Origin: Verrucomicrobiota bacterium
Lineage (GTDB): Bacteria > Verrucomicrobiota > Verrucomicrobiia > Limisphaerales > JAHDYP01
Length of the DNA stretch: 53,585 nucleotides
NCBI GenBank assembly: GCA_023383055.1
Contig: JAHDYP010000031.1
Span: 1 to 53,585, forward strand
Direction: 5' to 3'
The notes below the pieces were generated by a model, which was not told the origin of the DNA, did no database searches, and saw only the letters and a list, made by a program, of their open reading frames with translations. A program made the translations under genes and the position numbers. Every line of letters begins with the position of its first letter. Position 1 is the stretch's first letter. This document shows positions 17,677 to 26,722 of this stretch, one piece after another.

Positions 17677-20600
17677 TCAGGGCAGCAGGCGGCGAATGCC
17701 CTGGAGCGGGATGGAGAGCCACTGGGGACGATGATTGAGTTCGTAGCCCAATTCATAGAGCGCTTTCTCCAGCAGGTAAGTCTCGATGAGCACCTGGCGA
17801 TCCTCCTCGGACTGCGGCAGAAATGGCGCCTGGCCCGCCGTGCGGCAGTAGCTTTGGTAGAAGAGAACGCTCACCCAATCGTACCAGTATTCGGCCCAGT
17901 GGCCCGCAAGACCGGCAGTGAGCGTGGGCAGCGTGCCGCGCTCGGTTTGCTCGAGCAGCGCGGCGTGGGCCGCGTAGTGGAAGGAGCGGATCATGCCCGC
18001 CACATCGCGAAGCGGGGAGCGCTTCAGCCGGCGTTCGCCCAGCGTGCGCGCGGGTTCCCCTTCGAAATCGATAATCAGGAAATCCTTGCCGGTGTAGAGT
18101 ACCTGGCCCAGGTGGTAATCGCCGTGATGCCGGATCCGCACGGTGTTGATCCGGCGATCCACAATCATCCGGAACCGGGCCAAAATCTCCGCCTCGCGAT
18201 CCAGACATTGCTGGGCTTGCGCGGCCAGCGGCTCGGGCAGCTGTCGGACGCGACGCGCGAGCAGTTGCAGGTTCTGGCGCGTCAGATTGCGCATCGATTG
18301 ATACAGGCCGCGCTGGTAATGCGGGGTGAAGGGTTCCGGCGCGAAATCGCCGGTCGCCGCGGTCAAGGCCAGATGCAGCCCCGCGGTGCGTTCGCCCAAC
18401 AGGCGGGCGGACTCGGCGTAGGTGCCCAGCATCTGGAGAATCTCCGCGGGCACTGCCTGGCTGGCCCGGGCGAGAAATGAAGTCGAGGCCGGGGGCGCGG
18501 CGCGGCTTTCGGGCGGGAGGGTCTGCACGCGGTCGAAGTAGCGGCCCAGGGTGTCGAGAGTGTGCCTCCAGCCATCTTTGCAGCCGGGCACAAACTCGCT
18601 CAGGATCGCCAGGGTGAACACATCGTCCTTTGCGTTGCGATACTCCAACGCCCCGCCAAACGCCGGCGTGTGCGGGAACCGGACGCCGGCCAGTTGCTGG
18701 CTGAGGTCCAGCTCGGGATTCACACCCGCCTCGAGGCGCCGGATGAATTTGAGAATGAGGCGATCGCCGAGAATCACCGATGAATTCGACTGCTCGGCGC
18801 GCGCCGGCGCCGGTTCCAGCTCCAGCTGACCCGTCTCCCGCAACTGCCGCAGGAACGCGGTGGAGGTCGGTTCGATCTCGCCGTGGTCACCGTGCAAGGT
18901 CCGACGCCGGGCAATGCACTCGAGCATGGCGCGGCAGAACGAGCGATCCCCCGTGGCATCGTACAGCAGGCCCTCGGCGGACGCCGGGGCCGGCTGCACC
19001 CGGGCGATGAGCAGGCCGGCGGATTCCCGGCGGAGCCGATCCCCCGTCGTATCCGGCGCGAACGCCATCGGGATCAAATAAAGCTCCGGCTCGCTATGCA
19101 CATAATCCACCTGGCAGAGCACAAGCATCGCGCCATCCCCGTTCGAGGGCACCCGGATTTTCTCCTGGATCTGAACCGACTTGATGGTTTTGGACTTGCC
19201 CGCAAACCAGCGGCGACCCGGCAGGTAGCCCTGGAGACGCGCCTCCAACTGGTTGACGTGGGTTTCGTCGAAAACCTCCTCCCACCCCGCGTCGAGCCGG
19301 ATGAGCGGCAACTCCTCCGCCGAAGGCGTCGCGGCCGGCTGCGCGTTCACCGGGGTCTTCGACTCGAGCGAGAACCAGAAGAAGGCGTGGGGACTGAGGG
19401 TGAGAAAATAGGGGTGGTTGGTGATCTGCGGGAACTCCTGCCGGCCGAACAGTTCGACGGGCACGAGATTCTCCCAGCTCGAAAGGTCCAGTTCCACCGG
19501 TTGCACGAACCGCGAGAGATTGGCCACCACCAGCAGACACTGCTGCTCGTGGCGGCGCACGAAGGCGAGGATCTTCCGGTTCTCGCAGTTGACGAACTCG
19601 AGTGAGCCGAGGCCGAAAGCCTGCCAGCGCTTGCGCAGCGCCACCAGCCGTTTGGTCCACCAGAGGAGGGAATGCGGGTTGCGCTGCTGGACGTCCACAT
19701 TGACCGCTTCATAGTGGTTTTCGGGGTCGAAGTTGATGGGCAGATAAAGGCTCTGGGGATTGGCGCGCGAGAATCCGGCGTTGCGGTCCGCGCTCCATTG
19801 CATCGGGGTCCGCACGCCGTTGCGATCGCCCAGGTAAATGTTCTCGCCCATGCCGATTTCATCGCCGTAATAGAGCACCGGGCTCCCGGGGAGGGAAAAG
19901 AGGAGGGCGTTCAGAAGTTCGATCCGGCGGCGGTCGTTGCCCAGCAGGGGAGCCAACCGGCGGCGGATGCCCAGGTTGAGGCGGGCCTGGTGAAGGTGGG
20001 CGTACATGCGATACATGTAATCGCGTTCCTCGTCGGTCACCATTTCCAGGGTGAGCTCGTCATGATTGCGCAGGAACACCGCCCACTGGGCCGTCTCCGG
20101 GATGGGGGGCGTCTGCTGGAGGATGTCGACGATGGGCACGCGGTCTTCCATGCGCAGGGCCATGAAAAGCCGGGGCATGAGGGGAAAATGAAACGCCATG
20201 TGACATTCGTCGCCGTGTCCGGCGCCGAAGTAGGTGATCGCCTCCTCCGGCCACTGGTTGGCTTCGGCCAGCAGCATGCGGTGGTCGAAATGAGCATCCA
20301 CATGCTGGCGCAGCGCCTTCAGAAACGCGTGCGTCTCCGGCAGGTTCTCGCAACTCGTCCCCTCCCGCTCATACAGGTAAGGCACCGCGTCCAGCCGCAG
20401 GCCGTCCACGCCCAGGCCGAACCAGAAATCGAGCACGCGAAACAGCTCCCGATGGACCTGCGGATGGTCGAAGTTCAGGTCGGGCTGGTGCGAATAAAAG
20501 CGGTGCCAGAAATAGGCCCCCGCCACCGAATCCCACGTCCAGTTGGAAATCTCGGTATCCTTGAAGATGATCCGTGTGCCCTTGTACTTCTCCGGGTTGT

Positions 20601-21027
20601 CGCTCCAGACATAGTAATCGCGCCAGCGACTCCCGGGTCGGGCCCGGCGGGCGCGCTGGAACCACGGATGCTGGTCGGAGGTGTGGTTGAGCACCAGCTC
20701 GGTGATCACCCGCAGCCCGCGCCGATGCGCTTCGCGCAGGAAGACCTTGAAATCCCCCAGCGTTCCGTACATCGGATGGACATCGCAATAGTCGGCCGTG
20801 TCGTAGCCGTCGTCCTTGAGCGGCGAGGGATAGAACGGGAGCAACCAGAGCGCCGTGACGCCCAGGTCCCGCAGGTAATCGAGTTTGGCGGTCAGTCCCT
20901 TGAAGTCGCCCGCGCCGTCGGCGTTGCTGTCATGAAACGCCCGCACGTGCAGCTCATAAATGACCGCGTTCTTGTACCACAGCGGCTGCCGGCCGTCCTG
21001 ATCCGGGCTCGTTTTCTTCGATGCCAT
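17677..21027 (-). CDS. treS: Trehalose synthase / maltokinase fusion (TreS-Mak)
   Basis: 1116 residues from ATG 21027. The N-terminal half (about 1-570) is GH13 trehalose synthase, which interconverts trehalose and maltose: [28 protein letters not shown], nucleophile D213 in [13 protein letters not shown], acid E255 in [10 protein letters not shown] and D323 in [12 protein letters not shown]. The C-terminal half (about 595-1116) is maltokinase (Pep2 type): cap segment [14 protein letters not shown], catalytic loop [10 protein letters not shown] at about 968 and metal-binding DFEGEPAR. The fused enzyme turns trehalose into maltose-1-phosphate, the GlgE donor. Both active sites look complete. 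glgE ends 61 bases upstream. Confidence 0.96.
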   Translation of the reverse strand: MASKKTSPDQDGRQPLWYKNAVIYELHVRAFHDSNADGAGDFKGLTAKLDYLRDLGVTALWLLPFYPSPLKDDGYDTADYCDVHPMYGTLGDFKVFLREAHRRGLRVITELVLNHTSDQHPWFQRARRARPGSRWRDYYVWSDNPEKYKGTRIIFKDTEISNWTWDSVAGAYFWHRFYSHQPDLNFDHPQVHRELFRVLDFWFGLGVDGLRLDAVPYLYEREGTSCENLPETHAFLKALRQHVDAHFDHRMLLAEANQWPEEAITYFGAGHGDECHMAFHFPLMPRLFMALRMEDRVPIVDILQQTPPIPETAQWAVFLRNHDELTLEMVTDEERDYMYRMYAHLHQARLNLGIRRRLAPLLGNDRRRIELLNALLFSLPGSPVLYYGDEIGMGENIYLGDRNGVRTPMQWSADRNAGFSRANPQSLYLPINFDPENHYEAVNVDVQQRNPHSLLWWTKRLVALRKRWQAFGLGSLEFVNCENRKILAFVRRHEQQCLLVVANLSRFVQPVELDLSSWENLVPVELFGRQEFPQITNHPYFLTLSPHAFFWFSLESKTPVNAQPAATPSAEELPLIRLDAGWEEVFDETHVNQLEARLQGYLPGRRWFAGKSKTIKSVQIQEKIRVPSNGDGAMLVLCQVDYVHSEPELYLIPMAFAPDTTGDRLRRESAGLLIARVQPAPASAEGLLYDATGDRSFCRAMLECIARRRTLHGDHGEIEPTSTAFLRQLRETGQLELEPAPARAEQSNSSVILGDRLILKFIRRLEAGVNPELDLSQQLAGVRFPHTPAFGGALEYRNAKDDVFTLAILSEFVPGCKDGWRHTLDTLGRYFDRVQTLPPESRAAPPASTSFLARASQAVPAEILQMLGTYAESARLLGERTAGLHLALTAATGDFAPEPFTPHYQRGLYQSMRNLTRQNLQLLARRVRQLPEPLAAQAQQCLDREAEILARFRMIVDRRINTVRIRHHGDYHLGQVLYTGKDFLIIDFEGEPARTLGERRLKRSPLRDVAGMIRSFHYAAHAALLEQTERGTLPTLTAGLAGHWAEYWYDWVSVLFYQSYCRTAGQAPFLPQSEEDRQVLIETYLLEKALYELGYELNHRPQWLSIPLQGIRRLLP

Positions 21028-21088
21028 ATCGCTTGCCCTCCATCGCCCGTCCACGTCCCGGCAATCCCGCCGGTCCGACGGTCCGGGT

Positions 21089-23107
21089 TCAGAGGAAATA
21101 ATCGAAATCCCGCTCCGACCGCACATGCCGTCGCAGGCGGAAAATATGCGCCGGCACGAAGCGGGGGTCGAGCTCGACGTAATTGCGGGCGCCGCGCCAG
21201 AGGAAATGGGCGCCCGTGAGCAGTTCCTGCATTTGGTAATTCTGGTCGGGGTCCAGGCCGAAATCCTCGAGGGGCAGGGTCAGCCAGCCCTGGTGCGTAT
21301 GATGGGGATCCAGATTCACCACCACGACCACGAGGTTGCCCTGCGTCTCGCTCCCCCTGCAATAGGCGAGCAACTGTTCGTTGTTCACCGGGATGAAGCG
21401 CAGCGGAACATCCGACTGCAACGCGACGTTCTCCCGCCGGATCCGGTTGATCCGCCCGATCAGCTCGCGCAGGCTCTCCGGCGCCTTCCGGTCCCAGACC
21501 CGGATCTGATACTTCTCCGAGTCGAGGTACTCCTCGCTGCCCGGCTCGCGGGATTGATCGACCCCGAGCTCGAAAGCGGGTCCGTAGATGCCGTAAGAGG
21601 CGCCGAGGGTCGAAGCCAGAATCAACCGCACCATGAAAGCCGCGCGTCCCCCGTGCTGCAGGTATTGCGTCAGGATGTCCGGCGTGTTGGGCCAAAGATT
21701 CGCCCGCAGGTATTCGCGGGACTTCCCCCGGGTCAGCTCCGTGAAATAGGCCGTCAGCTCCGCCTTCGTGTTCCGCCACGGGAAGTAGTTGTAGGACTGG
21801 GTGAATCCCAGCTTGGCCAGGCTCTCCAGCAGTCGCGGACGAGTGAAGGCTTCCGAGAGAAAAATCAGCTCGGGATGTTGCGCCTTGAGTTCGCCCAGGC
21901 ACCACTCCCAAAACGGGAAAGCCTTGGTGTGGGGGTTGTCCACCCGGAAGAGGGTGACTCCCTGCTGGATCCAGTATTCGAAGACGCTCCGCAGCTCTTG
22001 CCACAGCCCGCGCCAGTCTTGGGTTTCGAAATCGAGCGGATAAATGTCCTGGTACTTCTTGGGCGGGTTCTCGGCATATTGAATCGAACCGTCCGGCCGA
22101 TGCCGAAACCACTGCGGATGCGATTTCACATACGGATGATCCGGCGAACACTGAAACGCGATGTCCAAGGCAATCCGCAGGCCCAGCGCCCGCGCCTTCC
22201 GCACCAACCCGCGGAAATCCTCCAGCGTGCCCAGCTCCGGATGGATCGCCTTGTGCCCCCCCTCAACCCCGCCGATCGCCCACGGACTCCCCGGATCGCC
22301 CGGCCCCGCCTGCGGCCGATTGTTGGGGCCCTTGCGAAATGACCGGCCAATCGGGTGAATCGGCGGCAGATACAGCACATCGAACCCCATGGCGGCAATC
22401 TCCGGCAGCAACGCCTCGCAATCCTTGAAGGTCCCATGCCGCCCGGGCTCGGAGGCGCACGACCGCGGGAAAAGCTCGTACCAAGCCCCAAACCGGGCCA
22501 GCACCGGGTCAATCACCACCCGCAATTCCCGCCCATACACCGTCGACAGGGCCCGGTCCGGATAGCGTCCCGCCACTTCCATCAGCCCCGCGTCCAGCGC
22601 CCGGCCCACCCGCGCCGACACACGGCCGCGCCGGGTCGATTCCAATCCTTCCGCCCAGACGCGCAACCGTCGCGCATCCGGACCGCGCGCCCGTCCGGCG
22701 GCCTCCCGGATCAGCAACGCACCCGCCAGCAACTCGGACGATACCTCCATGCCCGCTTTGACCTTCTTCTCGAGATCGCACCGCCACGACCGGAGGGGGT
22801 CCACCCAGGCTTCGATGGTATAAAGCATCGACCCGGGTTCGCCCACGGTGAATTCGCCGCGCCAGCGGTCGTTGCCCAGCGGCTCCATCTCCGTCTCGAG
22901 CCAGGACCCGCGGCCGGCCGGCCGATACTTCAAACGCGCCGTCAGCACATCGTGGCCGTCGGCAAAAATGTCCGCTTCGACCCGGACCGCCTCACCGGTC
23001 ACCCGTTTAATGGCGTGCCGGCCGCCGTCGATCTCGGGAGTGACCCCTTCAATGATGACACGGCGCCGGCCATCGAGCGGCGATAGATTTGTGATTCGTT
23101 TAGCCAA
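21089..23107 (-). CDS. glgE: Maltosyltransferase GlgE (GH13_3)
   Basis: 672 residues. It extends alpha-1,4-glucans with maltosyl units from maltose-1-phosphate. An N-terminal beta domain and inserted helical segment (about 15-190) lead into the barrel: [37 protein letters not shown], nucleophile D390 in [20 protein letters not shown], acid E419 in [10 protein letters not shown] and SYNYFPWRN. The first codon is TTG at 23107; no ATG or GTG lies nearby in frame and the protein start looks normal from there, though a ribosome-binding site at proper spacing is not obvious. The 109 bases upstream, after the 232-aa gene, could carry an internal promoter. Confidence 0.95.
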   Translation of the reverse strand: MAKRITNLSPLDGRRRVIIEGVTPEIDGGRHAIKRVTGEAVRVEADIFADGHDVLTARLKYRPAGRGSWLETEMEPLGNDRWRGEFTVGEPGSMLYTIEAWVDPLRSWRCDLEKKVKAGMEVSSELLAGALLIREAAGRARGPDARRLRVWAEGLESTRRGRVSARVGRALDAGLMEVAGRYPDRALSTVYGRELRVVIDPVLARFGAWYELFPRSCASEPGRHGTFKDCEALLPEIAAMGFDVLYLPPIHPIGRSFRKGPNNRPQAGPGDPGSPWAIGGVEGGHKAIHPELGTLEDFRGLVRKARALGLRIALDIAFQCSPDHPYVKSHPQWFRHRPDGSIQYAENPPKKYQDIYPLDFETQDWRGLWQELRSVFEYWIQQGVTLFRVDNPHTKAFPFWEWCLGELKAQHPELIFLSEAFTRPRLLESLAKLGFTQSYNYFPWRNTKAELTAYFTELTRGKSREYLRANLWPNTPDILTQYLQHGGRAAFMVRLILASTLGASYGIYGPAFELGVDQSREPGSEEYLDSEKYQIRVWDRKAPESLRELIGRINRIRRENVALQSDVPLRFIPVNNEQLLAYCRGSETQGNLVVVVVNLDPHHTHQGWLTLPLEDFGLDPDQNYQMQELLTGAHFLWRGARNYVELDPRFVPAHIFRLRRHVRSERDFDYFL

Positions 23108-23216
23108 CCTCGCTACCCTAACGAACCGACCCGAGGCGTCAAGGGCGCTGGCCGGATTTGCGCCTCACGACATCGATCGCCGTGGATACCCTCAACCGCC
23201 GCGCGCAGGCCGCCGA

Positions 23217-23915
23217 TCAACCCTCGAGCTTCCTCGCCCGATGCAGCATCCAGATGATCTCCTCGAAGAAGGCGTTGTTGCTCGGATAGTCGAACAGGGT
23301 CGGCGGCGACTGCCGCAGAAACCACGCTCCGCGGTTGAGCATCGCCTTCGGGGCCGCCCCCGCGAGTTCATCGATCAACAGGCGGTAATTGGCGGTCAGC
23401 TCCGCGCCCTGACGTTCTCCCAGGCATCGGAACAACACCGGCGCCACCCCATCCAGCGCCAGCGAGAACCGGGCAACCCCATTGGCCAGCACCAGATCCA
23501 GTTTCAATTCCGATTCCGATTCCGCCCGGCCGGTCGATCGCGTCGCCTGAATCCTGCCCGCGGCGATCAACCTCAGATGCCGCCACTCGACCGGGACGGG
23601 GCGGCCGATGGGATCGTAGATCAACAGCGCGTCCGGGCCGAACCCGATCCGGCGCACGAATTTGGTCGGCGGGATTTGCGGCAGCAAAGGCATCGGCAGC
23701 AACTCGGTTTCGACCCCCTCGACCCGTAGCGCCCCTTGTAGCCGCCCGGCGTCCTCCGCCGTAAGATCACGCACCAGGATCCCATAGGCATCGTTGGCCA
23801 GACCATGCGCGTCGGCATCCACCAGGCAACGAACGGCGGTGAACGCCCGTTTCAACTGCTCGATCCCCGGAGGTTCGAGGCTCTCCTGCAGTAGCGCGTA
23901 GCGAACCGGTTTCAC
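23217..23915 (-). CDS. Conserved hypothetical protein, 232 aa
   Basis: The start is GTG 23915, which overlaps the aminotransferase TGA as GTGA; upstream codons in frame lie inside that gene. The protein starts VKPVRYALLQESLEPPGIEQLKRAF and carries SLALDGVAPVLFRCLG and a tail FDYPSNNAFFEEIIWMLHRARK. The N-terminal segment (about 10-85: AFTAVRCLVDADAHGLANDAYG, LVRDLTAEDAGRLQGAL) resembles a small alpha/beta fold in which two sequence halves could be compared. I recognise no enzyme motif, signal peptide or membrane helix. The overlap with the aminotransferase implies coupled expression; glgE follows 109 bases downstream. Confidence 0.75.
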   Translation of the reverse strand: MKPVRYALLQESLEPPGIEQLKRAFTAVRCLVDADAHGLANDAYGILVRDLTAEDAGRLQGALRVEGVETELLPMPLLPQIPPTKFVRRIGFGPDALLIYDPIGRPVPVEWRHLRLIAAGRIQATRSTGRAESESELKLDLVLANGVARFSLALDGVAPVLFRCLGERQGAELTANYRLLIDELAGAAPKAMLNRGAWFLRQSPPTLFDYPSNNAFFEEIIWMLHRARKLEG

Positions 23916-25192
23916 GCACTCATCATCTCCTTCAGGGTCTTGCCCAAACGCGCGACTCCCTCCGGCAATTTCGACGCCGGCTCGCCGCCGAAGCTGATCC
24001 GCATTTCGTGATCCGGCCGCCGCCGCGTCGGATCCTCCGCATAACATAAATCTCCGGGGACATACAGCACGTCATGCCGCAGCGCCGACTTGAACAGCTT
24101 CGAGCCCACCCCGGTCCGGATCCGGCGCGGCAGCCGCGCCCAGACGTAGAGACCGCCGGTGGGCTCGCGCCACTCGACTTCCGGCGGGAAATGCGCGCGC
24201 AAGGCCCGGCACATCACGCCGGCCTTGGCGGCGTAACGGGCGCGCAAGACCCCAAGATGCCGGCCGTACACCCCCGATGCGAGGGCCGACCGCACCAGTT
24301 GCTGCAGCAAATTGGAGGTCCCGAAATCATGATTGCTCTTCACCCGCATGACCACGCCGCGCAATCGCCGCGGCAGAATCCCAAAACCGACCCGGACCCC
24401 CGTGGCGAACGGTTTGCTGTACGTGCCGCTGTAGATCACCCGTTCCCGCGCCCCCGCGACCGTCAGTGCCGAGGGAATATCCGCCCCCCGAAACCGCAGC
24501 TCCCGGTAGGCCGCGTCTTCCAACAGGTAAATAGGATGCCCGGCGGCACGCTCGTAGTGCCGCAGAATCCGCAACACCTCAGCCTTCTTCTCGCCGGCCG
24601 TGCTCAGGCCGGTCGGGTTCTGATGATAAGTCACCAGGTAGAGCAGCTTGACCCGGTCGAGTTCCCCGCGCGCGCGCAGCTCTCCCAGCACCCGGTCCAA
24701 CGCCACCAGGTCAATCCCGTCCGTCTCGAGCCGAATACCCCGGCAGCGCAGGCCATGACTTTGCGTGATGCCCAGATAGACGAAATAGGTGGGATCCTCC
24801 ACCAGCACGATGTCCCCGGGATCGCAGAGACACTCGCTCAGCATGTAGAGCAACTGTTGCGATCCGCTCGTGATGCAGAGGCGTTCCGGATCGTAAGGCC
24901 CGTCCGGCCCCGCCTCGCCGCCATCCATCCCCGCCACGTGGGCGGCCGTCAGGCGCCGCAACTCCGGGTCGCCGGCGGTGGTCCCATACTGCAGCGCCCG
25001 CCGCCCTGGTCCCCCGGCGCCGAGGAGTTCGTCCATGAGCGCCAGCGTTTCGTTGACTGGCAGCGTGGCGCTGTCGGTGAAACCCGCCGCCAGCGAGATC
25101 AATTCCGGACGAGCCAACGCCGTTCCCATCAGCCAGGTCACCGCGGGTTCACCGGTCCGTGCCGCAAGCTTCGAAAACCCAGATTCGCCCAT
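23912..25192 (-). CDS. PLP-dependent aminotransferase, class I/II
   Basis: 426 residues from ATG 25192, where the family N-terminus (MGESGFSKLAART) begins; 15 more open codons upstream look non-coding. Fold-type I features: TSGSQQLLYMLSECLCDPGD (cofactor-binding turn), VEDPTYFVYLG, YHQNPTGLS, LLEDAAYRELRF (Asp binding the pyridine nitrogen) and SGTYSKPFATGVRVGFG with the Schiff-base lysine. The C-terminal LYVPGDLCYAED and MRISFGG with the carboxylate-binding arginine are also typical. The type resembles LysN/MocR-domain aminotransferases, which use aromatic, branched-chain or 2-aminoadipate substrates; the exact substrate cannot be read. It is the first gene of the minus-strand run. Confidence 0.9.
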   Translation of the reverse strand: MGESGFSKLAARTGEPAVTWLMGTALARPELISLAAGFTDSATLPVNETLALMDELLGAGGPGRRALQYGTTAGDPELRRLTAAHVAGMDGGEAGPDGPYDPERLCITSGSQQLLYMLSECLCDPGDIVLVEDPTYFVYLGITQSHGLRCRGIRLETDGIDLVALDRVLGELRARGELDRVKLLYLVTYHQNPTGLSTAGEKKAEVLRILRHYERAAGHPIYLLEDAAYRELRFRGADIPSALTVAGARERVIYSGTYSKPFATGVRVGFGILPRRLRGVVMRVKSNHDFGTSNLLQQLVRSALASGVYGRHLGVLRARYAAKAGVMCRALRAHFPPEVEWREPTGGLYVWARLPRRIRTGVGSKLFKSALRHDVLYVPGDLCYAEDPTRRRPDHEMRISFGGEPASKLPEGVARLGKTLKEMMSA

Positions 25193-25320
25193 GAGCGGAT
25201 CGAGTCTACGCCGCGAGCCTGCCTTTGGCGATCCCAAGTTGCGCCGGCAAAGTCGCGCTCGCGCCCCGCCCCGCCCCGCCGCCGCGGACCGCGGGCCAGC
25301 CTGCCGCCAGAACCCACCGC

Positions 25321-25356
25321 CCCGATTTCATGTCGAATATGCGACATGAAATCGGG
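25321..25356. repeat. Palindrome 1 (15-base arms)
   Basis: The arm CCCGATTTCATGTCG is followed by the 6-base spacer AATATG and its exact complement to 25356. The core ATGTCG-NATATG-CGACAT is shared with the palindrome at 25559. Flanking sequence on its right (GGAGTCAGGACATTTTCCGA) resembles, in inverted orientation, the sequence left of the second palindrome. There is no T-run, so a terminator is unlikely. Confidence 0.85.
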
Positions 25357-25558
25357 ACGTCGAAGTCTGGTCCGGAGTCAGGACATTTTCCGAGCCACTC
25401 AAGTCCCGCGCTTTATCCCGCACTTCATCCCGGTAACTTTGAGATTCTCGAGGGAGAAGAGCCTTTGCCCGTTCAGTTCGGTCAGACCTGCAGACAGGCT
25501 AAGCGTGAGATCAAGTGCAGGATCAAGTCCAGTTCGCAGAATGTCCAAACTCCGAAGG

Positions 25559-25594
25559 CCATATTTTATGTCGCATATGCGACATAAAATATGG
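25559..25594. repeat. Palindrome 2 (perfect, 18-base arms)
   Basis: CCATATTTTATGTCGCAT is followed with no spacer by its exact reverse complement, a perfect 36-base palindrome. The central ATGTCGCATATGCGACAT matches the first palindrome except for one base, but the outer arms differ in sequence (TTTATG... against TTCATG...) while pairing stays perfect. Such compensatory change suggests the fold, not the sequence, is kept. Confidence 0.9.
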
Positions 25595-25768
25595 TCGTGT
25601 CGCGTCCGCGGGTTTGGGGTGGACCGTTGCGTTGCTGGCGCGGTCCGCGCGGCAGGGTGTGTTCGGGTTCAGGTTTGCTGAGGATTTTGGGATTTGGGAT
25701 ATGGGATTGGGGATTGGGGATTGAGGTTTGGGTTGCATCCGCCGCGCAACCGGGCCACTTGTTAGAGA

Positions 25769-26722
25769 ATGATGGGACAGGATGCAGCGTTGCGGGGGCC
25801 GGGCGGGCTGATATCGCCGGCGGCGCTGATGTCGATTCGCAATCTCGAACTGCGGGCGCGGGTGGTGGTTGAGGGTTTTTGGAGCGGGTTGCATCGGAGT
25901 CCATATCACGGTTTCTCGGTCGAGTTCACGGAGTATCGCCAGTATACGCCGGGGGATGATCCGCGGTACCTGGACTGGCGGTTGTATGCGCGGTCGGATC
26001 GCTATTATCTGAAGAAGTTCGAGGACGAGACCAATCTGCGTTGTCATCTGCTGGTCGACCAGAGCCGGTCGATGGCCTACGGCTCGATCGGCCACACGAA
26101 AGCGGATTACGCCGCGACACTGGCGGCCACGCTGGCTTCGTTTTTGTATCAGCAGGGGGACGCGGTGGGTTTGCTCTGTTTTGACGAGGCGATCCGCGAT
26201 TATCTGCCGGCGCGTCATCGGTCGGGGCAATTGCGCAATTTGATGTTGCAGCTGGAGCGGCCGTCGGCGGGGGGCGGCACGGATTTATCGTCGCCATTGC
26301 GGCGGGTGGTTGAGGTGGTGCGCAAGCGGGGGCTGATGATCCTGATATCGGACCTGCTGGCGGCGACGGAGCGGCTGGAAGGGGATCTGACGGCGCTGGC
26401 GGCGAGCGGACACGAGGTGATGCTGTTCCAGGTTTTGGATCCGGCGGAGCTGACGTTCAGTTTTGGGGAGCCGGTGGTCCTGCAGGATGTCGAGACCGGT
26501 CGGGAGCTGCTGTTGGATCCGGTGGCGGCGCGGGCGAAGTATCTCGAGCGCATGCAGGGGCATTGCGAGGTGCTTGAATCACTTTGCCGCAAGCTGGGCG
26601 TCAGTTATCGCCGGTTCGCAACCGACGAACCCTTGGAGCTGGTGCTGTTCGATTTTCTGCGGGAACGAATGCAGCGGGGCCGGTGGGTGCGGCGCGGTGG
26701 ATGGGGGGCGCGGCGGTCATGA
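25769..26722 (+). CDS. DUF58 domain protein (vWA-like)
   Basis: 317 residues. The DUF58 signature is clear: VEFTEYRQYTPGDDPRYLDW at about 51-70, then RLYARSDRYYLKKFEDETN. A vWA fold follows with metal-site residues D97-x-S99-x-S101 in LLVDQSRSMAYG, GGGTDLSSPL and ISDLL. DUF58 proteins are usually encoded beside MoxR AAA+ ATPases and are thought to act with them in assembly or chaperone functions. Here no MoxR gene is adjacent. A second ATG lies one codon on. The stop overlaps the start of the next gene (ATGA), so the two are coupled. Confidence 0.9.
   Translation: MMGQDAALRGPGGLISPAALMSIRNLELRARVVVEGFWSGLHRSPYHGFSVEFTEYRQYTPGDDPRYLDWRLYARSDRYYLKKFEDETNLRCHLLVDQSRSMAYGSIGHTKADYAATLAATLASFLYQQGDAVGLLCFDEAIRDYLPARHRSGQLRNLMLQLERPSAGGGTDLSSPLRRVVEVVRKRGLMILISDLLAATERLEGDLTALAASGHEVMLFQVLDPAELTFSFGEPVVLQDVETGRELLLDPVAARAKYLERMQGHCEVLESLCRKLGVSYRRFATDEPLELVLFDFLRERMQRGRWVRRGGWGARRS

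Larger units (their letters stand above)
25193..25768. other. Divergent intergenic region carrying two palindromes
   Basis: 576 bases between the minus-strand aminotransferase and the plus-strand DUF58 gene, with no convincing gene. It must hold the promoters of both runs, but I cannot place them with confidence. Its main content is a pair of large palindromes (25321-25356 and 25559-25594) and the related flanking sequences between them. The 25680-25740 stretch is a run of simple GGGATTTGGGATATGGGATT-type repeats. Confidence 0.7.

Noticed and set aside
19672..21219. Plus-strand open frame of 515 codons opposite treS
   Set aside because: A valine/glycine-rich shadow of a complete GH13 gene.
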